Positions 24,857 to 36,602 of a stretch of DNA of 64,000 nucleotides are shown piece by piece. The translations under genes and the position numbers were made by a program. The DNA is from Gloeophyllum trabeum ATCC 11539 (Eukaryota > Basidiomycota > Agaricomycetes > Gloeophyllales > Gloeophyllaceae). The stretch covers positions 3,220,817 to 3,284,816 of the forward strand of contig NW_006920411.1 of NCBI RefSeq assembly GCF_000344685.1. The letters run 5' to 3'. Each line of letters starts with the position of its first letter. Positions within the stretch are counted from its first letter, which is position 1. Below the pieces are notes generated by a model. The model was not told where the DNA came from and searched no databases. It worked only from the letters and a program-made list of their open reading frames with translations.

Positions 24857-26522
24857 ATGGGGGCTTTCGATACCACCATTGGTGAGCTTCGCTCCTCGCA
24901 TCATCATCACTTTTAACTGTCCGTTATACCACGCTCAGGCATTCTCCTTCTTGGTATCTTCTGTGCGTCTCCCTTTCCCCCCTTCACGAAGCTCTTTCTC
25001 TGATGCTGATTGCTTCGTCTAGTCAACACTTACCTGTACGGTCTTGTGTCATGGCAATTCCTGACGTACGCCAACACGAGTGAGTACATGCCTTCGGCAG
25101 ACCGGAATTGGCAGGCTCTAACAACGATTGTCCGAATCGTTAGAGTTCAATGACCCGTGGAGAGTCAAGTGAGTTCTCGACCTGCGTATTACGCAGCTCG
25201 TGCCTTACGACGATCGCTCCTCCAGGGCAGTTGTCGGCTCGCTATTTGTCCTCGATACGGTGCACACCATTGTGTACGAGTATTCCCTTAACCTTCATGT
25301 TCCCGTTCCAATGACGTGACTTCAGGGGCGTCTACAATGCATGGAGACTCTGGTAAGTGGATGGGATGCTTTGGCGTGTCCATAATTCCCTGAGCTAAAG
25401 CTGCCGCTAGCGTAGCGAACTTCGGCAACCCTGCGGTGATCCTGAGTAGGTTCGAGGGTCTCCTACCCGCTTTCGGCTACTGACAATGTTATAGCTGTTG
25501 GGTGGGAGATTCCCTTTACGGCTATAGCGACTTCTTTCGCTGCGATCATCACCCAGTTCTTCCTCGCTGACCGGTGAGTGCCGCCGCTTCCCGCATTGCA
25601 AATGGACCGCGCATACTCACGATGTGTCTTACCCCGTAGAGTGTTCCGCCTCACGAAGAGCTGGGTGCTCACCGGGACAATCTGCACCCTAAGTCTCGTC
25701 GGCTTCGTCTCGGGTGTTGTTGCTGGGATCCGTTCTGGGATTATACAGGAGTAAGTCCGCCGCGCATTGCCCAGTGATGATCTTATCGTTCCCCTTGCTA
25801 GTGTTGCCGGCTTCGGTGTCCTCGCTCCGCTGGTTATCTGCTGGCTAGGTTTCCAGACAGCCGCTGATTTGTCTATCACATGTATGGTAACTCATGTCCC
25901 CCTCCGCCTATTCCTGACAGCATGCTCCAGTCGTTCTTTCTTGGGCTTTATACCGATCCCGGGGCGGTATACAGAGGACTAACAGGATCCTCAACCGCCT
26001 AATCCGCGGTGCGGTGCAGACAGGTCTCTTCGCATCCATCTTCGCACTCGGAGACCTCTTCGGATTTTTGCTGCATCGGCAGACGAATCTGTATGCGATG
26101 TTCGCGTATCCGATAGGTCGCATCTATACGAACGTAAGATTCCCAGTCATTGCCTCGTGTACTCCCCTCTCACTCCCAAGTTCTTTGACGTAGACCCTCC
26201 TGGATACTCTCAACGGCCGCACATCCTTAGCAAGCATGAACGGCTCTGGTGTCGAGTTTGATACAGAGGTATACTTCCCTCAGTGCATGCACTCTCGAGC
26301 CTGTTCTCAGTCCTCACAAAACAGAGCAACGGTTTACGATTCCGAGGAACCACCAGATCAGCGTTGGATACCAATGCCAATATTCGGTTGCAGCAAGTAC
26401 ACGTCATGCGGGACGTCGTAACAATCACGGATGCCGAGGACACCTCGAAACATAGCGATGATAAAATGCATCGACCAGACGATCCTGCAGGGGTATTTAC
26501 TCATAGTACGAAGGCCGTGTGA
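24857..26522 (+). CDS. DUF6534-type seven-helix membrane protein
   Basis: Member of a large agaricomycete-specific membrane family of unknown function. Thirteen short exons (24857-24881, 24939-24962, 25023-25079, 25144-25168, 25226-25273, 25326-25352, 25411-25445, 25495-25573, 25640-25750, 25802-25881, 25931-26133, 26194-26268, 26325-26522) join in frame to 328 residues. Family signatures visible after splicing: GAFDTTIG start, YGLVSWQFLTYANTKFNDPW, FVLDTVHTIV, GWEIPFTAIATSFAAIITQFFL, the FGVLAPLVICWLG helix, NRLIRGAVQTGLFASIFALGDL and YPIGRIYTNTLLDTLNGR. The hydrophilic C-tail is variable. Seven helices can be counted, with a cytosolic tail likely. Receptor-like or transport roles have been suggested only from topology. 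Every exon boundary is canonical, so the gene looks functional. Confidence 0.85.
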
Positions 26523-26876
26523 AAAGATAGCTGGCGGTCCGTTAAGTTTCATATTCTGTCCTGCGGTATGGCGTAGCATTCCACTCAGCCTGGTGGCTTG
26601 TCGCGTCTCTTTTTTGCCTGACAAGCAGCATCAGCATGGGCATCGTCAGATAATGGCTCCTGTACGTTTGATATTGCAATAGACCGTCTTCATATGTCTC
26701 CTGAAAGATGACGTTCCAGAGCGACTGCGCCAGGGAGGTTTGATGCACAAGCGCTCAGGAAAGGCTGTCACTGAAACGAACCGCGCAGCAACCATGCCAC
26801 CATGCGTGTAAGCACTGTCGTAGAGGTCAAGAACACAGGCAAAATCAGAGTGTAGAGTATTGAAAATTAAAACCTA
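26523..26876. other. Intergenic spacer
   Basis: No gene seen between the membrane-protein gene and the tRNA. Confidence 0.45.
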
Positions 26877-26949
26877 TGCCAGGACCGTGGATTGAACACG
26901 GGACCTCCAGAACTTCAGTCTGTTGCTCTCCCAGCTGAGCTATCCCGGC
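26877..26949 (-). tRNA. tRNA-Phe (GAA), second copy
   Basis: Minus-strand copy identical over all 73 nt to the tRNA at 19810-19882, including the A-G mismatch at the top of the anticodon stem. The shared sequence stops within a few bases of the mature ends, so this is a gene-sized duplicate rather than part of a larger repeat. Confidence 0.92.
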
Positions 26950-27512
26950 ACTGTCATGATCTGTATTGTATGTAGTTGAGATCTGCTACACAGTCAAACG
27001 CCATCTCGAGACGATGTCGCTCTCGATGATATCATCCTTTGATTCTCCGAGGTGCTCCTCCATCTCCTTCTAGCTGCCTCTCTGGACCTTGACATTAACA
27101 ACGTCTCGCTACTGTCAAGATATGAGTGCTCAAGCGTCAAATCTCTCCGAGCAGGACATCGATACTAGGGTCTTGGTAGCACTATTGGTTACAATACCGG
27201 TGCTATAGGACTGTTCGATTTCCCGTGCGGTCAGTACGCGACCTCTGAAAACCGGAGTGCAATACTACTTGGGCTCGATGGTACGACGCGGATTGTAGTA
27301 CTAGCACTGTGCAAATTGGGTATTGCCATAACGCCGTATGACCTTCGCCGCCTGGCCTGCTGTGCACTGTCGATGACAGTGATCATCACGCCAGACGATA
27401 ATGGTCCCGAGGCGCTGTGTCCCGACCCTGCCTGTCTCGAGCATCCATCTGGCGCTGTGCTTCCGTACTTCTGCTGTGGATATACCTTCTGGAGTAGTGC
27501 CACATCGTCGCA
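26950..27512. other. Intergenic region
   Basis: Nothing supported apart from the presumed promoter of the following gene. Confidence 0.45.
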
Positions 27513-28345
27513 ATGTCCGTACTTTTCACATTTGGCTCCTTTGGGGACGTCGTCACTCTACTACAACTCGCTACGTCTGTGATTACTCAACTTGCAAGCA
27601 CAAGGGGCTCTTCCGAGCGCTATAGCGACCTCTTACTGGAGCTGAACAATTTATTGGGATCAATTTCAAGGCTCCGGCAGGACCTCCAGGATGCATGCAG
27701 ACGTGCAGCGATGCCGGGCTACAACGAGTCGCACCGGGATATCGAGGCAAGAATCGCCCACTGTCGAGTATCTCTTGGAAAAATGCAGCGAAATATCATC
27801 TGGCATCAGTCGCGGTTGAAGTTGCGATCTCCTGAGGAATGGCAGGATTTATGGCGAAGAGCGGGTTGGCTGTTGTTCGGAGAGAAAGAGCTGCAGAGAT
27901 ACAGAGAACAGGTACAGAGGCACCGAGAATCTATCGACTTTGCACTATCCATTCTGAATCAGTGAGTATGCTACGGCCTAGACTCGGCCTTCCTGGACGG
28001 ACGGTTTAACTTCTGTGACAACAAATGGATATCTGATACAGGACTACTCTGGAAGAGACACATCACTGAGTGGTGACTGCAGGTTCTGCACTCGACGACG
28101 TGCGCGCGATAACTGAATCCATGCGGTGTGAGTTGAAGATGGTGCTCTCCAAGGTGCTTGAGACGCGGAAGGCTTCACCGCGTTTCGTCGGCTACCCCTG
28201 GGAAGGCGGGCGCACCTGTGATCAGCGCCCTTTGACGTTGAGGGATCCATTTGGAAGGCAGTTCCTCCTTCCCGTGGAGTTCTGCTCAGAATGGCGGGTA
28301 CGTCATAGCCTTTTCCCCAATCATTGTAAGACTTCTCCCCGACAC
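27513..28345 (+). CDS. STAND-N-terminal-like protein, possibly truncated
   Basis: Resembles an agaricomycete family that starts with a fungal STAND-type N-terminal helical domain and continues into a ubiquitin-like region. Exon 1 (27513 to about 27961) encodes a hydrophobic start (FTFGSFGDVVTLLQLATSVI) and amphipathic helices ending ESIDFALSILN. A second block (about 28085-28290) reads PRFVGYPWEGG and DPFGRQFLLPVEFC, the family hinge that normally leads into the ubiquitin-like fold. I cannot find splice sites that keep the frame between the two blocks, and the expected continuation is absent after a GTACGT donor near 28297. It is either a gene with unseen splicing or a decaying copy. A more degraded paralogue lies near 47 kb. 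Confidence 0.5.
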
Positions 28346-28373
28346 TGGGTATTACTAGGTACTTAGAGGTATA

Positions 28374-28814
28374 ATGGAAGTGGCGCTCGAAGGTCCTTGG
28401 CAGTCCGTCGTTGGCGAGATGGGTTACAATGGGCAGCTTCCACTTGCCTCGTATCATACCTGGAGCTTTGATGCGGTTAAAGGGAAGGACACGTCCGTGA
28501 TGTGGTCGCCGTTGACGGTAGAACAACGAGCGTACCTACGGCATAAGGAAGGGCGTATCTCGGTTTTTGCGACCGGTATCACGGAGAATGTAGGACAACT
28601 CTCATCCGACTTGTGTGGCGATATCTCTCTGGACGTGTGGAGAACTGCGGATTATCTCCGCATGTCAATCTATGTCGACTGGATAACACATTACGATTGC
28701 GGGGAAGAGTGGGATAAACCTTGGCCAATGCTGTCTATATTGGAGGATCATATCACCCGGTGGGTCGACTCGTATGTTTGCTATGGAATTCCTCGAAATA
28801 AAACCTTGCAGTGA
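28374..28814 (+). other. Unidentified 146-codon open frame
   Basis: A single uninterrupted frame directly after the STAND-like region on the same strand (MEVALEGPWQSVV.. to ..GIPRNKTLQ). Trp- and Tyr-rich with a short FDAVKG string that also occurs, as FNAVKG, downstream of the decayed STAND-like copy near 47.85 kb. The shared string and position suggest it is the remnant or 3' exon of the same gene family. No domain recognised. Confidence 0.35.
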
Positions 28815-29286
28815 CGATGGCTTGCGCTGGAACCTGCAACTCATCCCTCTAATCGAAGGCTAGTGGGACGTTCGCCGTCTAAGACGGGCGCCCTTGGTAT
28901 GAAGCTCTCGCAGAACAATTCGCCGGCGCATCCATGACGTGATAAACATCGTGGGTCGAATTATACATAGATTGCGGTGAGAGAGACCGCCCTCATACAG
29001 TAACTCCATGTACGGCTTCCTGATCAATCTTGCACGCTGTTAACAGTGCCTAGCGCGCTTGAGCTCAACGTTGTTGTTTGAGTTGAATGCTGGGGCTTGG
29101 AGTCAAACCTGAAGGTTAATCCTCGACGTCTGGTCCTCTCCTGCTGGTATGTGTGCACAAGCTAATCCTATGCTCGTCTCAGCTTCGGCTTCGGGGTATG
29201 TTTAGCACGCTTCCAAATGGCTTCGCTTTGGATATTCTATCCGAGAAGCGCACGACTTTCTCTATCGATGGTTATATCCGGACAAA
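28815..29286. other. Intergenic region
   Basis: Nothing supported; presumed promoter of the prenyl synthase gene. Confidence 0.45.
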
Positions 29287-29346
29287 ATGGCAGACCTCCT
29301 GGATATAGGATCCCATAACTCCGCCCCTCTTCGTCTGACGTTGGTC

Positions 29347-30687
29347 ATGGCTAGCTCGACCGCTGTTATCATCGCTCGAGACGGTTTACCAGCGGCGCAG
29401 GACAAGAGGACAGAACGTCAACGATTTGAGGAGGTCTGGAATGTTTTGAGAGATGACGTACTTGCCGATTTTCGAGGAAGAGGTATGCCTCAGGATGCGG
29501 TAGAGTGGTATGCACGAGTGCGTAGCACCTTAATGAACATAGGCCGGAGCAATCGTTGAAACCCTCCCGGCATAGAATATCGACCACAATACCTCGGGAG
29601 GGAAACGTCTCCGAGGTCTCCTCGTGGTCGAGTCAGTTAAGATCTTGAGAGAGCGGATCCTCTCCGACAGCGAGTTCTTCCAAGCAGCAATCTTAGGCTG
29701 GTGCGTGGAGTTGGTCAGTCATGCTCTTACGTATTTGGATACGAGTTTGACTGAAGCTATACAGTTACAAGCCTGGCTGTTGGTCGCGGACGACGTGATG
29801 GACCACTCCGCAACTAGACGAGGCAAGCCGTGCTGGTACAAAATGCAAGGAGTCAACCTCATCGCCATTAACGACGCCTTCATGCTTGAGTCGGCGATAT
29901 ACTTCTTGCTGAAGAAATATTTCCGTCAGGAGTCCTACTATGTGGATCTCCTCGAGCTGTTTCAGGATGTGCGTACTCCCGCGTGTTATTCCTAGTACTA
30001 TCATTGAGATGGCCCTTCTTTAGATCACGTATGAGACCGAGATGGGTCAACTTCTGGATCTGCTTACAGCCACAGAAAACTCGGACAAGGTCGACCTGAG
30101 CAAATTCTCGTTCGAAGGGTGATACCGTTGCCGATCTCGTATTGTTTGGTTGCATGTTCTCAATTTTCCACAGGTACCGACGCATAGCGATATACAAATC
30201 GGCCTTCTTCACAATCCATCTTCCAGTTGCACTCGCCATGGCAATGTGCAGGATCTCAGTGACTGATGAATCCCTACAGATCCTGCGAGACCTCTCATGT
30301 GCTTTGGGAGAGTATGGCCAAATCCAAGACGATTTCCTTGATTATGCTGGTGATTCAGAGCACACAGGCAAGGTCGGGACGGATATTATCAACAATAAAT
30401 GCTCCTGGTGCATTATTACCGCACTTGCCCTTGCCACGCCGGAGCAGAGGTGGATATTAAAAGAGAACTATGGCCGGAAGGACGAACAGAGAGAGAGAAG
30501 GGTGCGCGAGGTGTTTGAAGAGCTGCGACTCCGGGAGCGGTACGCGGCTTATGAAGATGATGCTTATGAGAGGATTACGAGACTCATTGAGGCCATCCCA
30601 GAGGAAGCGGGAGGCGTACACAAACCTGGCTTGAAGCGCGACATATTTAAGGTACTTCTAGAGAAGATGTACAGAAGGACGAAGTAG
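29347..30687 (+). CDS. Farnesyl-diphosphate-synthase-like prenyltransferase
   Basis: Head-to-tail isoprenyl diphosphate synthase condensing isopentenyl diphosphate with allylic diphosphates. Five exons (29347-29517, 29576-29713, 29765-29968, 30024-30118, 30174-30687) give 373 residues; an upstream in-frame ATG at 29287 would add 20. First Asp-rich motif DDVMD at 112-116 followed by TRRGKPCW; second motif DDFLD at 255-259 within [19 protein letters not shown] and NKCSW follow as in FPP synthases; the protein ends in a basic tail (KMYRRTK). Two departures from housekeeping enzymes: the substrate motif reads GGKRLRG rather than GGKLNRG, and residues -5/-4 before the first motif are Trp-Leu where FPP synthases have Phe-Phe. 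It is probably a paralogue rather than the essential copy, with possibly altered product length. Confidence 0.88.
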
Positions 30688-30749
30688 TAGTGTACATGAG
30701 CCAGAAGCTGGAGTGACGTAAAATCATCAAAATGAATCAAGCGATTCGT

Positions 30750-32424
30750 TGTCTATAATCTACTTCGCCGGCGTGGAAGTCGAAAGGAGAATATCGCGAA
30801 GCTGCTGAGACTTGCAGAGCAAAGGATCTCTCAGGCGGGCGATAGAAGGAAATGACGGTCATAGAAAGTTTTACAGCATGCAGTGCGCCATCACCATGTA
30901 TCTGAGGTATCCTATGCTCGTCAACTTTTTCCTTTCCCAGTGTAAGGAATACCACCAGGAATGTGGGTGAAATCCCCTATGTGGAGGCTTCGAGATGAAT
31001 AGATGGTAAACGTGCTGTGAATTTAGGTAGGAATACGCACAGCAGTAACACAAGGCACGACACTTGTAATCTTGAGGGGAGTTTGCTCCTGTCGCCACCG
31101 AAGTGAAGCCACCCACCATCATGCAGTTCAGCGTGCTTACCCATGGAAGACTGAGCCAGATGGCAAGGGAAAATATGACACTGGCTAGGTACAAAGCGCC
31201 AGATTCAATTCTGGAAGCCATGTATACGTCAGTAGGAATCGACGGAATGGATGCCACGGACATCAGCTTCAAAAGAAAACTATAGGTCTTCCTGCACGCA
31301 TAGGCGATCTCCCGCTGCGCTCGACTGACCCGCCATATCTTGACAGCTACACAAGTGTCCCAGGTCAAGCAGAACGTACTGTTTACAACTGTATTGCGGT
31401 TCGCTCACCTATGAGAGTAGTCGTATACAGATTTATTACGAGAGACGCGGTCCAACAGCAGACGCGGATGTAGCCCTCCCATTCTGATGTACGGAGAAAT
31501 GTTGCGGGAGGTTCGATCTGGGACAAAGGAGCGTTTAATCTTATCTTGAACAGGATAATGCACAGGGCAAGATCGGCCCATCCCAGGCCTCGGGGAAGCA
31601 GCATTAGTGGGGTACTTCGGGCGGTAAGATCCATACATACCAAACCCAACAATCAAGAACGTAATGGGTACTACCAGTACCGCAACTTTGCGGCAGCAGA
31701 TGATGTGACAGCGCCAAATCTCGGGGAAAGGCTTAGCGTGACAGTTACTTTCAACAGAGATGCACGGACCACGAGCGCATCTGCTAGAAAACTATGGCAG
31801 AACATCAGTGGCAATACTAAGTTTTAAGACTGTGTGTCTCACTTGCTAATGGCCATCAACGAAATCACTATACACCCCAAAAGATTCTATGTATCCTTCT
31901 CATGCAATGCAAACTGCGTCTCACCTGGGTAAGACCCGTCAGAGACCACTTCAGTGGTCAGGAACGCCATGAGGAAGGCTAATGTCACTGCCGCCGTGGA
32001 TATCACAAACAGACTTATAATGGATAGAAACAAAACTTTGCGCGACGGCGACCGACTCCACCGGGACAACATGATGTAGAGGGATACAGAGAAGAACACG
32101 ACGTGGCAACCTAAGGGAATAGCCCCTTGAATACGGAGAAGGTCGAGTGGGAGAAACCACGCACCGTAGAGCATACTGACGATCTCCAGATGCACTAGGA
32201 GTTAGACTTCGATTACTTCCATGCCAGTACGAGGAATATTACCCATAGCCAGAGCACATTCCACTAAGAAGGAAAGATTCGTACGATAAGCGCAGAAGGC
32301 CAATAGGCACGGCATAGGATGACCAGACCTCTCGAAAGGAGAATCCACCCATTTATTGATGAATATCGCGAATCTTGCGGAGTAGAAGTCAGTAGGTAAA
32401 AGGCGCACGATCGAAGGAGACATA
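30750..32424 (-). CDS. Probable multi-helix (7TM-like) membrane protein, exons incomplete
   Basis: Minus-strand exons with long hydrophobic helices resemble agaricomycete seven-helix proteins of unknown function. Supported pieces, in order: a short exon reading LEIVSMLYG; after a GTGCGT..AAG intron, an exon from 32125 with IPLGCHVVFFSVSLYIML and SIISLFVISTAAVTLAFLMAFL; a piece near 31650 with VLVVPITFLIVGFG; an exon near 31590-31435 with SLVINLYTTTLI; then KIWRVSRAQREI, the typical cytosolic loop, and a helix ESGALYLASVIFSLAIWLSL (about 31200-31150). The segment that should carry the usual YRCYVIW-type loop is not evident. The start, the third helix and the C-terminus are unresolved, so the gene could be degraded. 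Coordinates are outer limits. Confidence 0.45.
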
Positions 32425-34030
32425 CGCTTGCTTGCCGGCCCCTTATAACAAGTTCGCCGCTGGGTCCAAGACTAACTATGTGATTGCGGCTCAATTGTCT
32501 ATGGTTCTGTTTCAATATCAGCACATCTCAAAATCAGTGCCAAGATAGATGGAGACAGCAGTGTAGGAAGAATGAGTGTCTGTTTAAGAACATTGAGTGT
32601 GGCGCGGGGACCAGGAGATCTACGAGAAGCGGACTCGAGGCATCGGGAGCGCTGCCTGATATCTTGAACAACTAATCAAGTATGACTGCAGCCACAGAAA
32701 GACACGACCCTGCAGCGGGGTCAGAACCAACCGACGAGTCACAACGTATATCTGCGACTGTCGCCAGGATCAGAAGTAATCGCACACAGATCCGGTGGCT
32801 GAGCAAAGTCAAGACTCAAAAATGTCAAGGCCACAGTTACGCGTCCCGGTCAACCTTGGGCATCCAACTCTATTCTTCTCCACACGGCACCCTTTGCCAA
32901 GACTGTAGTATCCCTAGGCTTCGATAGATCGTCGCAGCCTTCGTCAGAGCATGAAAGCGTCAGGAATCCTGCGATGATCTGTCACGTATGCTCGCTTTCA
33001 TCATCACTGGCATAGCACGCGCATCCGATGATGGCCCCATCAGATACCGTGGCAAGTGCGCAGTACTTCGGTAAACGCAAAAAGTTACATCACCTTACAT
33101 CTGAGGCGACGCCCTTCAGATTCGAGATGGTCGCATATGCACCAGAAGTGTGTAGTGCACGCAAGCCGTGATACCGAGCGCAGGTTAAGCAGAATAGAGC
33201 TTCGCATGTCCGCGTCCCAAGCATGGCTGAACAGTCGCGTTGGCTATACTGGCCATGTCGCGGCCATGCATTCAGACTGAGCATAGCAGAGACATCAATC
33301 CGTATCAATTTTCGAAGGAAACCTCGCCTCAGTCAGGAAACCAATTCCTACTGTTGTTCCCGTTCCCGCGGGTATATATATAGTCCTCCAGAAGTCTAGG
33401 GTCTATAGAGGTCGGATAGGTCAATATAGACGGGGGAAACGGCAGCAGATACAGCAATATCTGGCAAGTCTTGCGCAGTAGCACGTTTGAAGCCCTCCTG
33501 CGTAGGGAACTGGAGAGGTTACCAGAGGGGGGAAAGCATCTTGCAGCTGCGAACACAACAAGACATCATTTCATACGCGGCGTGGACTTCGATATCATCA
33601 ACGCGAACGAATGGCCGTTGCGATCAGTGAGATAACCCCGCAATAGGACCATATGGTACACCTACGTATTGGTGCTTTCAGTAATGATGAATTTTGTCGA
33701 CGGAGTAGAGTATATCGACAGAAAACGCACATTATATTACTCTCTTGACTCAGTACTTCTCTAATCCTGGCTCTCCCCGGGTCGCATCGTACATTGTCAT
33801 CAACTTGCAATGGTTCACGTTCAGAAGTACGGCGAGAGAAACTCAATGATTTCCGTGTGACGCTCGATAGACGTTCTGGTGTATTAATAATTGTAATCAG
33901 AGTCAGAAGGCATAGACCAAGTATGTACAGATGCGAGCAAGAGGCCAGTACCAATCGCGGTTTCGATTGCCATGGTCCACAAATGGATCAACAGGAAGTA
34001 GGACCCCGGCATATGGGTACTGATGTTTGA
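32425..34030. other. Gene-poor stretch
   Basis: Frames up to about 120 codons occur on the minus strand (33.6-33.95 kb) with a hydrophobic start, but they show no known motif and no clear splice links. Nothing is supported. Confidence 0.4.
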
Positions 34031-34071
34031 TCCTAAGTGCCCGATTTTCGGCCCTTATGGCCTCACACATT

Positions 34072-34160
34072 TGTCCGCCTCTAGGATCCGGGCAGCCCAA
34101 ATTGGGCTGCTTATGTCCGCATAAGTGACCTATGCTCGGGCGCCCCCCGGTGTGTCCGCC
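34072..34160. repeat. TGTCCGC minisatellite, block 1
   Basis: Three units beginning TGTCCGC at 34072, 34114 and 34153 (spacing 42 and 39 nt), alternating with AAATTGGGC-like cores. Confidence 0.65.
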
Positions 34161-34161
34161 A

Positions 34162-34934
34162 AACGGATCCAACCTCGAAACCGGCACACGCCCAACGCTG
34201 CAACGAGTAGATCGTGACATGATTACTCCGGGATATTGTATTTCAGTCTTCCTAAGATCCACCACTGTCTCCAAAGCTTGCATTTCATTCACCGTTGCTG
34301 AGGATATACCTGGATATACACGAGACGAGCTGACAGTTGACTGAGAAGCATAAGAGACACCACTCAACCTAGTACAAGGACTACTGGGTGTGACACTTCG
34401 ACGACTTGGTATGTCCGCCAGGTGATCGGACACCAAGACCGGCAAGGCCCTTGTGTCCGCCGTGATATACCGGACATGGACCGAAATTTTGGGCTTTATG
34501 TCCGCCTAAATATCCGACATAGGGCCTCAAAATTGGCCGTTTATGTCCGCACTAGGATCAAACATATATACCAGTATGCCGGGGTCTTCAGGAAGTCCAC
34601 GGGCTGAACCGGTAAAAGCCGAGTTGTCTCACGTCGCCATAAGCCCTTGCCTGCCCGATTGAAATGCCGCTGTCTTCCTCAAGTTGCAAGGGTGAAGCTT
34701 TTGTTCCTTGAGTGTCGGTATCATAACCAACGCAGAGTACGAATTTTTGCACATTTATTACACATATTCCCTTGCGTTGAGGTACCAACACCGTAACACG
34801 CGAGGTATGAACTAATGTACGCCTGAACTCTCATTGGAGACATACTTATAACGCCGTATCAAGCACACAGGTCCGGATGAAAAGGCATCAACGGGCGCAC
34901 AATGGAACGCTTTGGAATCCACTCTGTTTATTGG
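34162..34934 (+). repeat. 773-bp block identical to 35645-36417, left copy
   Basis: Sequence from AACGGATCCAACC to CTGTTTATTGG is identical, as far as I can read it, to the block that follows the run of N. The offset is a constant 1483 nt. Confidence 0.9.
34412..34560. repeat. TGTCCGC minisatellite, block 2
   Basis: Four units beginning at 34412, 34454, 34499 and 34544 (spacing 42, 45, 45). Three of the units form interrupted palindromes TGTCCGC..CGGACA. The block reappears at 35895-36043 because of the duplicated sequence around the assembly gap. Confidence 0.7.
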
Positions 34935-35644
34935 NNNNNNNNNNNNNNNNNNNNNNNNNNNNNNNNNNNNNNNNNNNNNNNNNNNNNNNNNNNNNNNNNN
35001 NNNNNNNNNNNNNNNNNNNNNNNNNNNNNNNNNNNNNNNNNNNNNNNNNNNNNNNNNNNNNNNNNNNNNNNNNNNNNNNNNNNNNNNNNNNNNNNNNNNN
35101 NNNNNNNNNNNNNNNNNNNNNNNNNNNNNNNNNNNNNNNNNNNNNNNNNNNNNNNNNNNNNNNNNNNNNNNNNNNNNNNNNNNNNNNNNNNNNNNNNNNN
35201 NNNNNNNNNNNNNNNNNNNNNNNNNNNNNNNNNNNNNNNNNNNNNNNNNNNNNNNNNNNNNNNNNNNNNNNNNNNNNNNNNNNNNNNNNNNNNNNNNNNN
35301 NNNNNNNNNNNNNNNNNNNNNNNNNNNNNNNNNNNNNNNNNNNNNNNNNNNNNNNNNNNNNNNNNNNNNNNNNNNNNNNNNNNNNNNNNNNNNNNNNNNN
35401 NNNNNNNNNNNNNNNNNNNNNNNNNNNNNNNNNNNNNNNNNNNNNNNNNNNNNNNNNNNNNNNNNNNNNNNNNNNNNNNNNNNNNNNNNNNNNNNNNNNN
35501 NNNNNNNNNNNNNNNNNNNNNNNNNNNNNNNNNNNNNNNNNNNNNNNNNNNNNNNNNNNNNNNNNNNNNNNNNNNNNNNNNNNNNNNNNNNNNNNNNNNN
35601 NNNNNNNNNNNNNNNNNNNNNNNNNNNNNNNNNNNNNNNNNNNN
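34935..35644. other. Assembly gap (710 N)
   Basis: A run of undetermined bases. Reading frames called across it are artefacts. Confidence 0.99.
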
Positions 35645-36417
35645 AACGGATCCAACCTCGAAACCGGCACACGCCCAACGCTGCAACGAGTAGATCGTGA
35701 CATGATTACTCCGGGATATTGTATTTCAGTCTTCCTAAGATCCACCACTGTCTCCAAAGCTTGCATTTCATTCACCGTTGCTGAGGATATACCTGGATAT
35801 ACACGAGACGAGCTGACAGTTGACTGAGAAGCATAAGAGACACCACTCAACCTAGTACAAGGACTACTGGGTGTGACACTTCGACGACTTGGTATGTCCG
35901 CCAGGTGATCGGACACCAAGACCGGCAAGGCCCTTGTGTCCGCCGTGATATACCGGACATGGACCGAAATTTTGGGCTTTATGTCCGCCTAAATATCCGA
36001 CATAGGGCCTCAAAATTGGCCGTTTATGTCCGCACTAGGATCAAACATATATACCAGTATGCCGGGGTCTTCAGGAAGTCCACGGGCTGAACCGGTAAAA
36101 GCCGAGTTGTCTCACGTCGCCATAAGCCCTTGCCTGCCCGATTGAAATGCCGCTGTCTTCCTCAAGTTGCAAGGGTGAAGCTTTTGTTCCTTGAGTGTCG
36201 GTATCATAACCAACGCAGAGTACGAATTTTTGCACATTTATTACACATATTCCCTTGCGTTGAGGTACCAACACCGTAACACGCGAGGTATGAACTAATG
36301 TACGCCTGAACTCTCATTGGAGACATACTTATAACGCCGTATCAAGCACACAGGTCCGGATGAAAAGGCATCAACGGGCGCACAATGGAACGCTTTGGAA
36401 TCCACTCTGTTTATTGG
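35645..36417 (+). repeat. 773-bp block identical to 34162-34934, right copy
   Basis: Right-hand copy of the block. It carries minisatellite units at 35895, 35937, 35982 and 36027, placing them 0.6-0.7 kb upstream of the oxygenase ATG. Confidence 0.9.
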
Positions 36418-36544
36418 GAATTTTCGCACCAAAATGTGAGAGGCTAGCCTTGTGCTCACGCGACTTGTGAGGTGGGCTCTGGCTTTGACCGCAAAGGTAC
36501 TCACTCTCTCGACGGTCAATAATGATGGCGTCGGTACAAGAGGT

Positions 36545-36551
36545 TATATAA
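36545..36551 (+). promoter_or_regulatory. TATA box of the oxygenase gene
   Basis: TATATAA lies 52-58 nt upstream of the ATG at 36603, with a short leader. Confidence 0.5.
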
Positions 36552-36602
36552 TTTTGCTGTTATCTCCCGAGGCAGCAAATCCTCCATAGCATATCCTACG
36601 CC

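Noticed and set aside
34072..34560. CRISPR-like array
   Set aside because: The regular spacing comes from a eukaryotic minisatellite whose whole unit is similar; there are no unique spacers and the organism is a fungus.
34812..35928. Very long open frames across the N run on both strands
   Set aside because: They exist only because undetermined bases contain no stop codons.
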